Below the pieces are notes generated by a model. That model was given only the letters and a program-made list of their open reading frames with translations, made no database searches and had not been told where the DNA came from. From positions 62,001 through 126,000 of the forward strand of contig NZ_JBQHTK010000007.1 in NCBI RefSeq assembly GCF_052065755.1: 64,000 nt of DNA, in the 5' to 3' direction. Below, in pieces: positions 1 to 9,195 of this stretch (position 1 is its first letter; each line of letters starts with the position of its first letter). A program made the translations under genes and the position numbers. The DNA is from Allocoprococcus sp004560705. Lineage in GTDB: Bacteria > Bacillota > Clostridia > Lachnospirales > Lachnospiraceae.

Positions 1-2
1 TT

Positions 3-701
3 TACCAGACCTATTTTGAGAACCCGGTGCCGGAGAATATGCCGGTATTGCAGGACTTGTACGAGGCTCTGCTCCGGCAGGATGAAAAGGAAGCACACCA
101 TGTGGCAACAGCACTGGAAATCTATGTGACCGGTTCGCTGAACCTGTTTAACCACCGCACCAATGTAGATATCAATAACCGGCTGGTCTGCTATGACATC
201 AAGGAGCTGGGCAAACAGCTGAAAAAGATCGGGATGCTGGTGGTGCAGGATCAGGTCTGGGGGCGTGTGACCGCCAACCGTAACGCCGGCAAAGCCACCC
301 GCTACTATATGGACGAGTTCCATCTGCTTTTGAAAGAAGAGCAGACAGCAGCCTACAGCGTGGAAATCTGGAAGCGATTCCGTAAATGGGGCGGTATTCC
401 CACCGGCATCACCCAGAACGTCAAAGACCTGCTTTCTTCTCGCGAAGTGACGAACATTTTTGAGAACAGCGACTTCATTTATATGCTGAATCAGGCAGCC
501 GGTGACCGTCAGATACTGGCGGATCAGCTGAACATCAGCCCGCACCAGCTGTCCTATGTGACCCATTCCGGTGAAGGCGAAGGACTGCTGTTCTACGGGA
601 ATGTGATTTTGCCGTTCGTTGATCGCTTCCCCACCGACCTGGAACTGTACCGGATTATGACGACAAAATTAACCGAAGTGCAGGAAGCAAAGGAGGCGTA
701 A
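3..701 (+). CDS. VirB4/TraE-type conjugation ATPase, C-terminal part
   Basis: This is the C-terminal end of the VirB4-family ATPase that powers the type IV secretion channel of the element. The reading frame is open from the first bases of the window, so the gene starts upstream. A hydrophobic strand ending in YYMDEFH is the Walker B motif, and the following WGGIPTGITQN stretch is the usual sensor region after it. The Walker A half is outside the window. The stop is 3 bases before the next gene, so the two are probably cotranscribed. The family assignment is firm; the exact ICE subfamily is inferred from the neighbours. Confidence 0.9.
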   Translation, partial: YQTYFENPVPENMPVLQDLYEALLRQDEKEAHHVATALEIYVTGSLNLFNHRTNVDINNRLVCYDIKELGKQLKKIGMLVVQDQVWGRVTANRNAGKATRYYMDEFHLLLKEEQTAAYSVEIWKRFRKWGGIPTGITQNVKDLLSSREVTNIFENSDFIYMLNQAAGDRQILADQLNISPHQLSYVTHSGEGEGLLFYGNVILPFVDRFPTDLELYRIMTTKLTEVQEAKEA

Positions 702-704
702 GCG

Positions 705-2474
705 ATGGCTGGCAAGAAAAATCCGAATCTCGGAGACAAGCTGCGGCAGGAGCGCGAGGGTGCGGAGAACACCCTTCGCGATTCCAGAAACAAAGCCGTA
801 GGTAGCAGTACGGGAGAAAGCAGCAAGAAAAAAGCGGAACACCGAAGACAGATTCGTCACGAGGCCGATCTTGCCAAGATGCGCAGCAAGAAGCTGAAAT
901 CGGAGCAGGAAGTAAAAGCGAAGAAGAATGCAGTCGCTTCCGGAAAAAAAGATGGAAAGCCAAAGAAGCCGGGGAATCTTGCGACAGATGTACTTTCAGC
1001 CAAAGCACATCAGAGTGTGCGTAATGCCGACCGGGATAATAATTCCGGTGTGGAGACAGCGCATTTCACCGAAGGTTCAGCGGAAGGCGCAGTTCGTGCA
1101 GGTTTCCGGTTCCAATATGGTCGAAAGCTGCGGCAGTACAAAAAGCTGGAGCGGCTGGAGAAAAAGGCAGATAAAGATGCCGTAGATTCCATCTTTGCGG
1201 AACGCATGAAGTCTGATCCGCAGGCTGGCTCGAATTTCTTTTCCAGATGGCGGCAGAAGCAGGCTATCAAAAAAGAGTATGCCGCTGCGAAGGCAGGTGC
1301 AGCCGCAGCGGAGAACACAGCAGCTGGCACAGCCAAAGCTGCGCAGGGTACTGCCAGTATAACGGAAAAGGCATTTCAGTTTGTGCAGAGCCACTCGCAT
1401 ATCATCATCGGTATCGCAGCCGTGGGACTGCTTGTTTTGGTGATTGCCGGGTCGGTTTCGTCATGCTCCGTCTTGATCAATGGCGGCGGCAATGTGGTGC
1501 TGGGAACTTCCTACACAGCGGAAGATGAAGATTTGAAAGGAGTGGAGACGGATTATACCAAGCTGGAAGATAAACTTCGCAAACAAATCGACCGCATTGA
1601 AACCGACCATCCGGGCTATGACGAGTATCGCTACAATCTGGAAGAGATTGGTCACAATCCCTATGAGCTTGCTTCTCTACTGACCGTAGAATTTGAAAAC
1701 TATACGAGAAGTCAGGTGCAGGCGCGGCTCCAGAGTATTTTTGAAGCGCAGTATGAGCTGAAGCTGGTGGAAAAGGTGGAAATCCGGACAAGGAAAGAAA
1801 CCCGTGTGGGTTATCGCTACAATCCAATCACCGGAACCGGACACACCTACACCTATCAGGTGACGGTACAGTATGAGTATAAAATTCTCAATGTAACGCT
1901 GCTCAATCGGGGTGTGGACTATGTTGCCAGAAATTCCGGCCTTACAGATGACCAGCTGCAACGCTACGAAGTCACATTGGAGTGCAGGGGCAATCGGGAT
2001 GATCTGTTTGCAGGCATCGCCTTTGCAACGCCGGACGGCGTGGGTTCCAGCGGAGAATACCAGGATTACGACATTCCGGGCGAAGCTCTGACGGATGAAA
2101 AATTCCGGAAGATGATTACCGAAGCAGAGAAATATCTCGGTTATCCCTATGTCTGGGGCGGCAGCTCGCCGAGTACCAGCTTTGACTGTTCCGGCTTTGT
2201 CAGCTGGGTCATCAACCACTGCGGAAATGGCTGGAATGTAGGCAGGCAGACGGCCAACGGTCTGATGGGAAAATGCGACATTATCCCGAAGAGTGAAGCA
2301 AAGCCCGGAGACCTGATCTTCTTCCAGAAAACCTACAACACCAGCGGAGCGTCCCATGTGGGCATTTATGTCGGCAACGGGATGATGATCCACTGCGGCA
2401 ACCCAATTTCCTATGCTTCCATTGAGACGAACTACTGGAGGCAGCACTATTACTGCATGGGAAGAATTCGATAA
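705..2474 (+). CDS. CD1108-type mobile element protein, NlpC/P60 cell-wall hydrolase
   Basis: This is a membrane-anchored peptidoglycan hydrolase of the conjugation apparatus, likely to open the wall for the transfer channel. The first 220 residues are charged and Lys/Ala-rich, and a membrane segment follows at about 233-255. The middle part is extracellular. The C-terminal 120 residues form an NlpC/P60 domain with the catalytic Cys495 in FDCSGF and His551 in SHVGIYVG. An AGGAGG site lies just before the ATG. NlpC/P60 enzymes cut D-gamma-glutamyl-diaminopimelate bonds; that specificity is known for the family and not shown here. The Lys-rich cytoplasmic tail could contact DNA or other transfer proteins. 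Confidence 0.88.
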   Translation: MAGKKNPNLGDKLRQEREGAENTLRDSRNKAVGSSTGESSKKKAEHRRQIRHEADLAKMRSKKLKSEQEVKAKKNAVASGKKDGKPKKPGNLATDVLSAKAHQSVRNADRDNNSGVETAHFTEGSAEGAVRAGFRFQYGRKLRQYKKLERLEKKADKDAVDSIFAERMKSDPQAGSNFFSRWRQKQAIKKEYAAAKAGAAAAENTAAGTAKAAQGTASITEKAFQFVQSHSHIIIGIAAVGLLVLVIAGSVSSCSVLINGGGNVVLGTSYTAEDEDLKGVETDYTKLEDKLRKQIDRIETDHPGYDEYRYNLEEIGHNPYELASLLTVEFENYTRSQVQARLQSIFEAQYELKLVEKVEIRTRKETRVGYRYNPITGTGHTYTYQVTVQYEYKILNVTLLNRGVDYVARNSGLTDDQLQRYEVTLECRGNRDDLFAGIAFATPDGVGSSGEYQDYDIPGEALTDEKFRKMITEAEKYLGYPYVWGGSSPSTSFDCSGFVSWVINHCGNGWNVGRQTANGLMGKCDIIPKSEAKPGDLIFFQKTYNTSGASHVGIYVGNGMMIHCGNPISYASIETNYWRQHYYCMGRIR

Positions 2475-2509
2475 AAACAGGGCGTTTATTCGCCCGGAAA
2501 GGAAACGAT

Positions 2510-2761
2510 ATGAGCTTGAAACTGGAAAAGATTGCTGCGGAGCGGGAGAAAGCCCGCAGAAAACGCGATGAGTGGGAGGAACGCAGAAAGGAATGGGACA
2601 GAAAGTACCACGAGCAGGAAAACAGCGAAATCTGTGAAATGGTACATGCCCAAAGCCTGACCCCGGAACAGCTGGCAGTCATCATTCAGATGGCGCAGGC
2701 TGCGGTTCCAAACCCGGAAAATCTGAAACTGGATGAGAAAGAAATGGAGGATATGGAATGA
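2510..2761 (+). CDS. DUF4315 family mobile element protein
   Basis: This is an 83-residue, highly charged, mostly helical protein. The first 50 residues are rich in Lys, Arg and Glu and look like a coiled coil; a short LTPEQLAVIIQMAQ helix follows. It matches the small DUF4315 proteins that sit between the NlpC/P60 and DUF4366 genes in Clostridium difficile-type conjugative transposons. Its stop overlaps the next start (ATGA), which implies translational coupling. The role in transfer is unknown. Confidence 0.8.
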   Translation: MSLKLEKIAAEREKARRKRDEWEERRKEWDRKYHEQENSEICEMVHAQSLTPEQLAVIIQMAQAAVPNPENLKLDEKEMEDME

Positions 2762-3921
2762 AAAAGATGATGGCAATGCTGCTTGCCAGCGTGATGGCAG
2801 CAGGAACCTTTACGACCACAGCGTTTGCCTATACGGGCAATGATGTGCAGAAGAACACATCTGCCAGTACCGCTGCGCAGGAGACGGATGCAGCGGAAAG
2901 TGCAAATGCAGGGAAAACGGACAATACCGACAACATCGAAATCGACCCGGACATGCAGGTGCTGCCGGATGGCTATGAAGTCTCTACGGATGCGGATGGG
3001 AACCTGATCGTTACGGTGGGCGGCAAGGAATACAACATCGGCAGCGAAAAGTCCCCAAAGCAGACTGGCACGGTGGTGCCGGGTATCACCAGCTTGCATT
3101 TCCGTTCCGGTCCCGGCATGGATCAGGAGATTATCGGGTATCTACATTCCGGTGATACGGTGGAGATTGTCGAAAAATGCGGTGACTGGTATAAGGTGAA
3201 CTTCAATGGCAAAACCGGGTATGCACATGGAAAATACCTGAATGTCACGGATTCTGGAAAAGACAGCAGCATGTTCAGTGAAGATGCTCTGAAGTTGTTT
3301 CTGGATCTGATGCAGGGCGGACTGTCATCCGAGAGTGAAAAGGAATCCAGTACAGCTCTGACCCCGGAAGGAAATATGACGCTGGTGGACGATATCGGTG
3401 AGAAAGAAGATAAATCCAGCCAGCAGTTCATCACGCTGGTGACAAAGGCGGGAAACACTTTCTATCTGATTATCGACCGCGATAAGGACGGCAACCAGAA
3501 TGTGCATTTTCTGAACATGGTGGATGAGGCCGATTTGCTTGCGCTGATGGATGAAGAGGAAGCTGCCAAGTATCAGGAGAAGGAACCGGAAGTCACGGAG
3601 CCTGCGGAAACCGAAAAACCGCAGGAGACGGAGCCTGCACCGGAAGAGCAGAAAACAGAGAACGAGCAGAAGAAAGCGTCTCCGCTTCCGATGATTATGC
3701 TGCTTCTGTTTGTGATTGGTGCAGCTGGTGTCGGCGGTTATCTCTATATCAAGATGAAGGGCGTAACGCCTGTATCCAAGAAAAATCAGCCGGACCCGGA
3801 TGCAGATTATCACGATGAAGATGAAGATGCGCTCCAGCTGCCGGAGGATGATGGTGACGAGGATGAAGAAGTGGATGTCAATGAGGATTACGAAGCAGAA
3901 TCGGACGATGAACCTGTCTGA
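2758..3921 (+). CDS. CD1107-type (DUF4366) surface protein with SH3 domain
   Basis: This is a surface-anchored protein of the transfer module. It has a signal peptide (about residues 1-25, ending TTTAFA), an acidic low-complexity part, and a bacterial SH3 domain near residues 105-165 (GITSLHFRSGPGMDQEIIG, then WYKVNFNGKTGYAHG). A DUF4366-type domain and a Pro/Glu-rich stalk follow, then one membrane segment near 305-325. The tail is very acidic. SH3 domains of this type bind peptidoglycan, so it may tether the channel to the wall; that is inference. A terminator lies just after the gene. Confidence 0.85.
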   Translation: MKKMMAMLLASVMAAGTFTTTAFAYTGNDVQKNTSASTAAQETDAAESANAGKTDNTDNIEIDPDMQVLPDGYEVSTDADGNLIVTVGGKEYNIGSEKSPKQTGTVVPGITSLHFRSGPGMDQEIIGYLHSGDTVEIVEKCGDWYKVNFNGKTGYAHGKYLNVTDSGKDSSMFSEDALKLFLDLMQGGLSSESEKESSTALTPEGNMTLVDDIGEKEDKSSQQFITLVTKAGNTFYLIIDRDKDGNQNVHFLNMVDEADLLALMDEEEAAKYQEKEPEVTEPAETEKPQETEPAPEEQKTENEQKKASPLPMIMLLLFVIGAAGVGGYLYIKMKGVTPVSKKNQPDPDADYHDEDEDALQLPEDDGDEDEEVDVNEDYEAESDDEPV

Positions 3922-3942
3922 TTAAGGCAGCGTTGACCGGTA

Positions 3943-3968
3943 GGGGCGGCTGAGAAGCCGTCCCTTTT
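3943..3968 (+). terminator. Rho-independent terminator after DUF4366 gene
   Basis: GGGGCGGCT and AGCCGTCCC form a 9-bp stem with one G-U pair around a GAGA loop, followed by TTTT. It ends the upstream transfer transcript and isolates it from the resistance gene. Confidence 0.75.
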
Positions 3969-4109
3969 ACATAGCTAAATGGTTTGTGGATGAATTATTT
4001 TGAGCTATGAAGCTATGGAATCCGTAGGCGATATCTGATAAAATAGAGAGTAAGAACAGTGATACAAATCGGAAGTTGTGGAGGTAAAATATAGATGAAT
4101 CAAGGTAGA

Positions 4110-4904
4110 ATGGCTAAAATGAGAATATCACCGGAATTGAAAAAACTGATCGAAAAATACCGCTGCGTAAAAGATACGGAAGGAATGTCTCCTGCTAAGG
4201 TATATAAGCTGGTGGGAGAAAATGAAAACCTATATTTAAAAATGACGGACAGCCGGTATAAAGGGACCACCTATGATGTGGAACGGGAAAAGGACATGAT
4301 GCTATGGCTGGAAGGAAAGCTGCCTGTTCCAAAGGTCCTGCACTTTGAACGGCATGATGGCTGGAGCAATCTGCTCATGAGTGAGGCCGATGGCGTCCTT
4401 TGCTCGGAAGAGTATGAAGATGAACAAAGCCCTGAAAAGATTATCGAGCTGTATGCGGAGTGCATCAGGCTCTTTCACTCCATCGACATATCGGATTGTC
4501 CCTATACGAATAGCTTAGACAGCCGCTTAGCCGAATTGGATTACTTACTGAATAACGATCTGGCCGATGTGGATTGCGAAAACTGGGAAGAAGACACTCC
4601 ATTTAAAGATCCGCGCGAGCTGTATGATTTTTTAAAGACGGAAAAGCCCGAAGAGGAACTTGTCTTTTCCCACGGCGACCTGGGAGACAGCAACATCTTT
4701 GTGAAAGATGGCAAAGTAAGTGGCTTTATTGATCTTGGGAGAAGCGGCAGGGCGGACAAGTGGTATGACATTGCCTTCTGCGTCCGGTCGATCAGGGAGG
4801 ATATCGGGGAAGAACAGTATGTCGAGCTATTTTTTGACTTACTGGGGATCAAGCCTGATTGGGAGAAAATAAAATATTATATTTTACTGGATGAATTGTT
4901 TTAG
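4110..4904 (+). CDS. aph(3')-IIIa: Aminoglycoside 3'-phosphotransferase APH(3')-IIIa
   Basis: This enzyme phosphorylates the 3'-hydroxyl of kanamycin, neomycin and related aminoglycosides with ATP, giving resistance. The 264-residue sequence from MAKMRIS to LLDELF agrees with the classical enterococcal/staphylococcal APH(3')-IIIa as I remember it. The catalytic base is Asp190 in SHGDLGDSN and the metal ligand Asp208 lies in FIDLGRSG. An in-frame ATG at 4095, behind a GGAGG site at 4080-4084, would add five residues; I give the conventional start. Usual partners aadE and sat4 are absent. The gene and its flanks look more AT-rich than the genes around it, as expected for a late cargo insertion into the transfer operon. 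Confidence 0.96.
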   Translation: MAKMRISPELKKLIEKYRCVKDTEGMSPAKVYKLVGENENLYLKMTDSRYKGTTYDVEREKDMMLWLEGKLPVPKVLHFERHDGWSNLLMSEADGVLCSEEYEDEQSPEKIIELYAECIRLFHSIDISDCPYTNSLDSRLAELDYLLNNDLADVDCENWEEDTPFKDPRELYDFLKTEKPEEELVFSHGDLGDSNIFVKDGKVSGFIDLGRSGRADKWYDIAFCVRSIREDIGEEQYVELFFDLLGIKPDWEKIKYYILLDELF

Positions 4905-4913
4905 TACCTAGAT

Positions 4914-4958
4914 TTAGATGTCTAAAAAGCTTTAACTACAAGCTTTTTAGACATCTAA
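4914..4958 (+). terminator. Perfect 19-bp inverted repeat after aph(3')-IIIa
   Basis: Two 19-base arms (4914-4932 and 4940-4958) pair perfectly around a 7-base loop. The inner part is AAAAAGCTT/AAGCTTTTT, so it can end transcription in either direction. The same hairpin follows aphA-3 in other Gram-positive elements, from memory. A second, weaker hairpin (AAAATAGTAAGC with GGCTTTACTATTTT) lies at about 4985-5014 before topB. Confidence 0.75.
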
Positions 4959-5119
4959 GATACTGTTTCAGCAGTAAAAGAAAAAATAGTAAGCGGTACG
5001 GCTTTACTATTTTAGACAACTTCCAGTTTGTAGACCTAAAACGGAATACAGTTCCTTACATAGCAGTCATGTGCTTCGGTGCCTGGCTGCTAATTTTTTT
5101 GCGAAAGGAGCAGTATCAA

Positions 5120-7198
5120 ATGAAGCTTGTATTAGCGGAAAAGCCCTCGGTTGCCATGAGCCTCTCGAAGGTGATTGGGGCAAATCAGCGCGGGGATGGT
5201 TATATGGAGGGCAATAGCTACCTTGTCAGCTGGTGTGTAGGGCATCTGGTGGAACTTTCTCAGCCGGAAGCCTATGATGAAAAGTATGCCAAGTGGAGGT
5301 ATGATGATCTTCCGATTTTGCCGGAACATTGGCAGTATCAGGTGTCCGCCAGCACGAAAAAGCAGTTTGGAATCCTGAGAAAGCTCATGCAGCGGAAAGA
5401 TGTGGAGAGCCTGATCTGTGCAACCGACGCAGGCCGTGAGGGAGAACTGATTTTCCGACTGGTTTACCATCAGTGCGGCTGCAAAAAGCCGGTGGAACGT
5501 CTGTGGATTTCTTCGATGGAGGACAGTGCGATCCGGGAAGGCTTTCAGAAGCTCAGACCGGGAACAGAATATGATGCCTTATATGAGGCGGCTTTATGCC
5601 GGGAGCGTGCCGACTGGATTGTCGGAATCAACGCCACCCGGCTTTTTTCATGTCTGTATGGGCAGACCCTGAATGTAGGGCGCGTGATGACACCAACGCT
5701 TGCGATGGTGGTCATGCGGGATGCAGCAATTCGGGCGTTCAAGCCGGAGCCGTTCTACTCGGCAGAATTGAAATTTCGGGATTTTCAAGCGGGCGGTGAT
5801 CGGATGAAAGAAAAAGCAGAAGCAGAAAAACTGGTGGCAGAGTGCTGTCAGGCGGGGAGTGCCATCATTACCAAGGTGGAGCAGAAAGAAAAATCAGAGA
5901 AGCCCCCGGCCTTGTTTGATCTGACCTCGCTTCAGAGAGAAGCAAACCGGCAGCTGGGATTCACTGCCCAGCAGACCCTGGATTACACGCAGGCTCTGTA
6001 CGAGAAGAAACTCGTGACTTATCCCCGTACCGACAGCCGGTATCTGACGGATGATATGGCACCGCTGGTGCCGGAACTTGTTTCTGCGATCCAGCAGAGC
6101 TTTCGGATTCAGCCGGATGTGCCAGCACTGGTGAATGCAGCGCAGGTCATCAATTCCAAGAAAGTCACTGATCACCATGCCATTATTCCTACAAAAACAG
6201 CGGCAGGTTATGACATTTCCTCTCTTCCCAGTGGAGAACAGGCGATTCTTACCATGCTGGCGGTGCGGCTGATTTGTGCAGTCGGAACACCCTGCCACTA
6301 TGCAGAAACCATAGTAGAAGCGGAGTGCGCCGGTCAGAAGTTCGGCACGAAAGGAAAAACTGTCACGGATATGGGCTGGAGGCGATATGCCGGAAAGTCG
6401 AGTGAAGACGCTGAGAAGAATGCGGAGGCAGGTGATCTGCCGAAACTTTCGGAAGGCATGACACTGGAACTTGCTGGTGTCGATCTGAAAGAAGGTAAGA
6501 CCAGCCCACCCAAGAGATTTACCGAAGACCTTCTGCTTTCAGCGATGGAGAGTGCCAGCTCAGATGAATTCCCGGCTGGCGTAGAGCGAAAAGGCATCGG
6601 AACACCGGCCACACGCGCTGCCATCATCGAAAAACTGGTGCAGAAGGGCTTTATCGAGCGCAGAGGCGATAAGAGAACGAAATACCTTTGCTCTACGGAT
6701 AAGGGAAATGCGCTGGTGACGGTGGTGCCGGAACAGATCCAGTCCCCCTCCATGACGGCAGACTGGGAGGAAAAATTGCTGAAAATAGAACACGGCGAGT
6801 ATGACAGCGATGCCTTTATGGGCGAAATCAGCAGCATGGTCAGCGGACTTGTAAAAACCTACGAGGCTGTGAAAGGTGCCGATGTTCTGATGCAGTCGGA
6901 GCGCAAAGTTATTGGTTCCTGCCCGGCCTGCGGCAGTGATGTCTGCGAAACGGGAAAGGGATGGTTTTGCAGGGATAAGAGCTGCAAATTTGCGCTCTGG
7001 AAGGAAAACAGATTTTTTCAGACACTGGGAAAGCAGATGACGGAGGAGCTGGCAAAGCAACTGGTAAATCAGGGAAAAGCACGGCTTACCCATTGCTATT
7101 CCAAGAAGTCAGGACGTTACTATGACACAACCGTTCGTGTAGAGACCGGCGAGGACGGTGCAGCAGCATTTAAGTTGGAGTTTGGAGGTAAAGAATGA
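5120..7198 (+). CDS. topB: DNA topoisomerase III (type IA), ICE-encoded
   Basis: This is a type IA topoisomerase that passes single strands through a transient break; ICE versions are thought to help resolve DNA during transfer. The N-terminal Toprim domain begins MKLVLAEKPS and holds ATDAGREGELIF. The catalytic Tyr301 is in TYPRTDSRY. The C-terminus carries a zinc ribbon (CPACG then CRDKSCKF, residues about 600-635). I chose the ATG at 5120 because GAAAGGAG precedes it by 9 bases; an upstream start at 5069 would add an unconserved 17-residue leader. The 692-residue length suits the family. It overlaps the next gene by 4 bases. Confidence 0.95.
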   Translation: MKLVLAEKPSVAMSLSKVIGANQRGDGYMEGNSYLVSWCVGHLVELSQPEAYDEKYAKWRYDDLPILPEHWQYQVSASTKKQFGILRKLMQRKDVESLICATDAGREGELIFRLVYHQCGCKKPVERLWISSMEDSAIREGFQKLRPGTEYDALYEAALCRERADWIVGINATRLFSCLYGQTLNVGRVMTPTLAMVVMRDAAIRAFKPEPFYSAELKFRDFQAGGDRMKEKAEAEKLVAECCQAGSAIITKVEQKEKSEKPPALFDLTSLQREANRQLGFTAQQTLDYTQALYEKKLVTYPRTDSRYLTDDMAPLVPELVSAIQQSFRIQPDVPALVNAAQVINSKKVTDHHAIIPTKTAAGYDISSLPSGEQAILTMLAVRLICAVGTPCHYAETIVEAECAGQKFGTKGKTVTDMGWRRYAGKSSEDAEKNAEAGDLPKLSEGMTLELAGVDLKEGKTSPPKRFTEDLLLSAMESASSDEFPAGVERKGIGTPATRAAIIEKLVQKGFIERRGDKRTKYLCSTDKGNALVTVVPEQIQSPSMTADWEEKLLKIEHGEYDSDAFMGEISSMVSGLVKTYEAVKGADVLMQSERKVIGSCPACGSDVCETGKGWFCRDKSCKFALWKENRFFQTLGKQMTEELAKQLVNQGKARLTHCYSKKSGRYYDTTVRVETGEDGAAAFKLEFGGKE

Positions 7199-8082
7199 GC
7201 ATGAAAATGATGAATGCAACTTATCTGGTGGATAATGCGGCGCTGCTTTCCTTGCAGGAAAAGCAGGACGGCGTGGAGTTCCATTGCTTTGATATGGACA
7301 GCAAGGTACAGATTGCCGAGGGACATATTGGCTGGGATGTGTTGGATAAACAGCCGTTTTCTACTTTGGAAGAAAGCGCGAGGATGGCAGCACTCCAGAA
7401 GATTCCCCAGATTGCAGGTCTTACCGTTGCACCGGTAGCTCCGGAGATGCTGGAGCAGGTACGCGGCGGCAGAAAGGTTCTTTGGCAGATGAAAAAGGCT
7501 GATCCTGAGCTGGAGAATGCTAAAAATATCCGGTTTATCACCAGCAGCTACGAAGATCGATTCAAAATTCCGGATGGCAGTGCGGTGGAGATCGAGTATC
7601 CGAATCGGAAGTTTTCGGCTCGCTGCGAGTATATGGACGAATATCATTTGCGCCTGGGGTATGATGTTTTGCACATCTGTCAGCTGGCAGAAATGCTGGA
7701 ACGCGGCGGTGGTACATGCCGCCCGGAGCCACTGATTACGGAAGAACGCAGCGCATGGGATTTGGGAAGCAAGGGCTTTCTTACCATTCAGACCTGTGAG
7801 GACGGTTACGACTATACCTTATATCATAAGGACTTCACGGAAATTGACGGCGGGCAGATCGACAACCCGGAAATCAGCATGAATGCAGCCAGAGACCAGA
7901 TTCTTTCGGATTATGGGTTCGGTGGCCGTACCATGACGCGGATTGACTATGATGAACTTTGTGATCGTGCAGAGGAAGCGGAAATCAGCAGACGGGAATC
8001 TGTGCTGGGTAAACTCTCGGATTTGTCTTCCAGAACGGATACGCCGGTGAAAGCTGCCAAGGCGAAGGAGGCAGAGCGATGA
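7195..8082 (+). CDS. Conserved ICE protein of unknown function (LPD16/DUF4316-like)
   Basis: This is a 295-residue soluble protein that I recognise only as a standard neighbour of topB in Tn1549-type elements. The N-terminal 110 residues form an alpha/beta domain. The middle contains a short segment rich in aromatic and acidic residues (DRFKIPDGSAVEIEYPNRKF). A C-terminal part reads GYDYTLYHKDFTEIDGG and ends in a charged helix; it resembles the LPD16-type domains found in mobile-element polyproteins. A GGAGG site precedes the ATG, and both ends overlap neighbouring genes by 4 bases. No catalytic motif is evident. Confidence 0.7.
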   Translation: MSMKMMNATYLVDNAALLSLQEKQDGVEFHCFDMDSKVQIAEGHIGWDVLDKQPFSTLEESARMAALQKIPQIAGLTVAPVAPEMLEQVRGGRKVLWQMKKADPELENAKNIRFITSSYEDRFKIPDGSAVEIEYPNRKFSARCEYMDEYHLRLGYDVLHICQLAEMLERGGGTCRPEPLITEERSAWDLGSKGFLTIQTCEDGYDYTLYHKDFTEIDGGQIDNPEISMNAARDQILSDYGFGGRTMTRIDYDELCDRAEEAEISRRESVLGKLSDLSSRTDTPVKAAKAKEAER

Positions 8083-8387
8083 AATACAAGCTTACGAAGG
8101 CAGAGCAGGAAACCGTCATCAATTTTGATAATGAACTGGATACCGCCAGCATTTATACCCATGACAGCCGCCTGATTAAGAAGCTTCGGGAACTGCGAAA
8201 ACAGTATCCGGAGCAGTTTATTTTGGAGCACCGGGAGCATGGGTCGGTCACTTATACGATTCCGAAACGCTGCGTCGGTATCCGACCGCCTTATAGTGAA
8301 AAGCGGCGGGAACAGCAGCGGCAGGAAGCAAAGGAAAACGGCCTGCCGTTTATGGAGAAGGGAGAAATGAACGATGGCAAGAATTGA
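8079..8387 (+). CDS. Small conserved ICE protein, function unknown
   Basis: This 102-residue basic protein starts MKYKLTKAEQET and has a predicted alpha/beta core followed by an Arg/Gln-rich helix (SEKRREQQRQEAKENG). It overlaps its neighbours by 4 and 14 bases, which fits a translationally coupled transfer operon. Similar proteins occur at the same place in related conjugative transposons. The basic helix could bind nucleic acid, but nothing here proves it. Confidence 0.65.
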   Translation: MKYKLTKAEQETVINFDNELDTASIYTHDSRLIKKLRELRKQYPEQFILEHREHGSVTYTIPKRCVGIRPPYSEKRREQQRQEAKENGLPFMEKGEMNDGKN

Positions 8388-8967
8388 AAAATGGGATGAA
8401 GTGCATGGAACGCAGGCACCGGACGAAAGAATGATGGCATTTCTCGACAGTACTACCGACCAGTATGCGATTTTGCAGCTTCGCCGCAGCGAGGATACGG
8501 TATATGAACGCTTTTCGTCTATGCGCGAACTGGAACGGATAGGGCTGGAACCGGATATTGACCATTATGAGGTGGTTTATACGGCTCCGCTTCTTCCCTA
8601 CAAGGATCAGAATACGATGTTGGAGGAACTGTATGCGAAATTCAATGTTTCCCGCCCTGATGATTTTACTGGTCATAGTCTTTCTGTGTCTGACATCGTG
8701 GCTTTACGGCAGAATGGTGTTGTAAGCTGTCACTATGTGGATTCCATCGGCTTCCAGGAACTGCCCGGATTTTTGAAACCGGAGAACTACCTGAAAGCCG
8801 AAGAAATGGCGATGGAGGACGATTACGGCATGATTGACGGCGTAATCAATAACGGAAAGAAGGAAGAACCGGTGGAGAAAGCATCGGTTCTGGATCAGCT
8901 GAAGGAAAAGCAGGAGGCTGTGCCGCCTGCGCCGCCTCGCAGGTGCTGCGAAGAAAAGGAGTTATAA
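8374..8967 (+). CDS. YodL-domain ICE protein
   Basis: This is a 197-residue protein with the YodL-type signature GHSLSVSDIVALRQNG followed by CHYVDSIGFQELPGF (about residues 105-145). The domain is found in proteins of Firmicutes conjugative elements, and its biochemical role is not known. The tail after residue 165 is a charged, Pro-containing linker. The gene begins inside the preceding one and ends immediately before the next, which implies coupling. Confidence 0.75.
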   Translation: MARIEKWDEVHGTQAPDERMMAFLDSTTDQYAILQLRRSEDTVYERFSSMRELERIGLEPDIDHYEVVYTAPLLPYKDQNTMLEELYAKFNVSRPDDFTGHSLSVSDIVALRQNGVVSCHYVDSIGFQELPGFLKPENYLKAEEMAMEDDYGMIDGVINNGKKEEPVEKASVLDQLKEKQEAVPPAPPRRCCEEKEL

Positions 8968-9174
8968 ATGCGTTTTACGGATGACGAATGGATGCTCATG
9001 ATGCTTTACAGCCCTGGCACACGGACAGGGCTGATCGAAGAGCTTCAAAAGATGCAAAAAAGTCTGACGGGCAGAGACAGAAACCTGCGCAGGTGGACGG
9101 CCTCGCTGCTTGCAAAACTGGCAGAGATGACGGATGCAGAATATGAGGCACTGGATTTGTATCCGGACGAATAA
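8968..9174 (+). CDS. Transposon-transfer assisting (TTRAP) family protein
   Basis: This 68-residue, mainly helical protein matches the small 'transposon-transfer assisting' proteins of Tn1549-like elements: MRFTDDEWMLMMLYSPGTR at the start and MTDAEYEALDLYPDE at the end. It follows the YodL gene with no gap and precedes the large helicase gene by 21 bases. The molecular role is unproven; the name reflects its conserved position in transfer modules. Confidence 0.72.
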   Translation: MRFTDDEWMLMMLYSPGTRTGLIEELQKMQKSLTGRDRNLRRWTASLLAKLAEMTDAEYEALDLYPDE

Positions 9175-9195
9175 AGGAGAGGAGGAAAAAGACAG

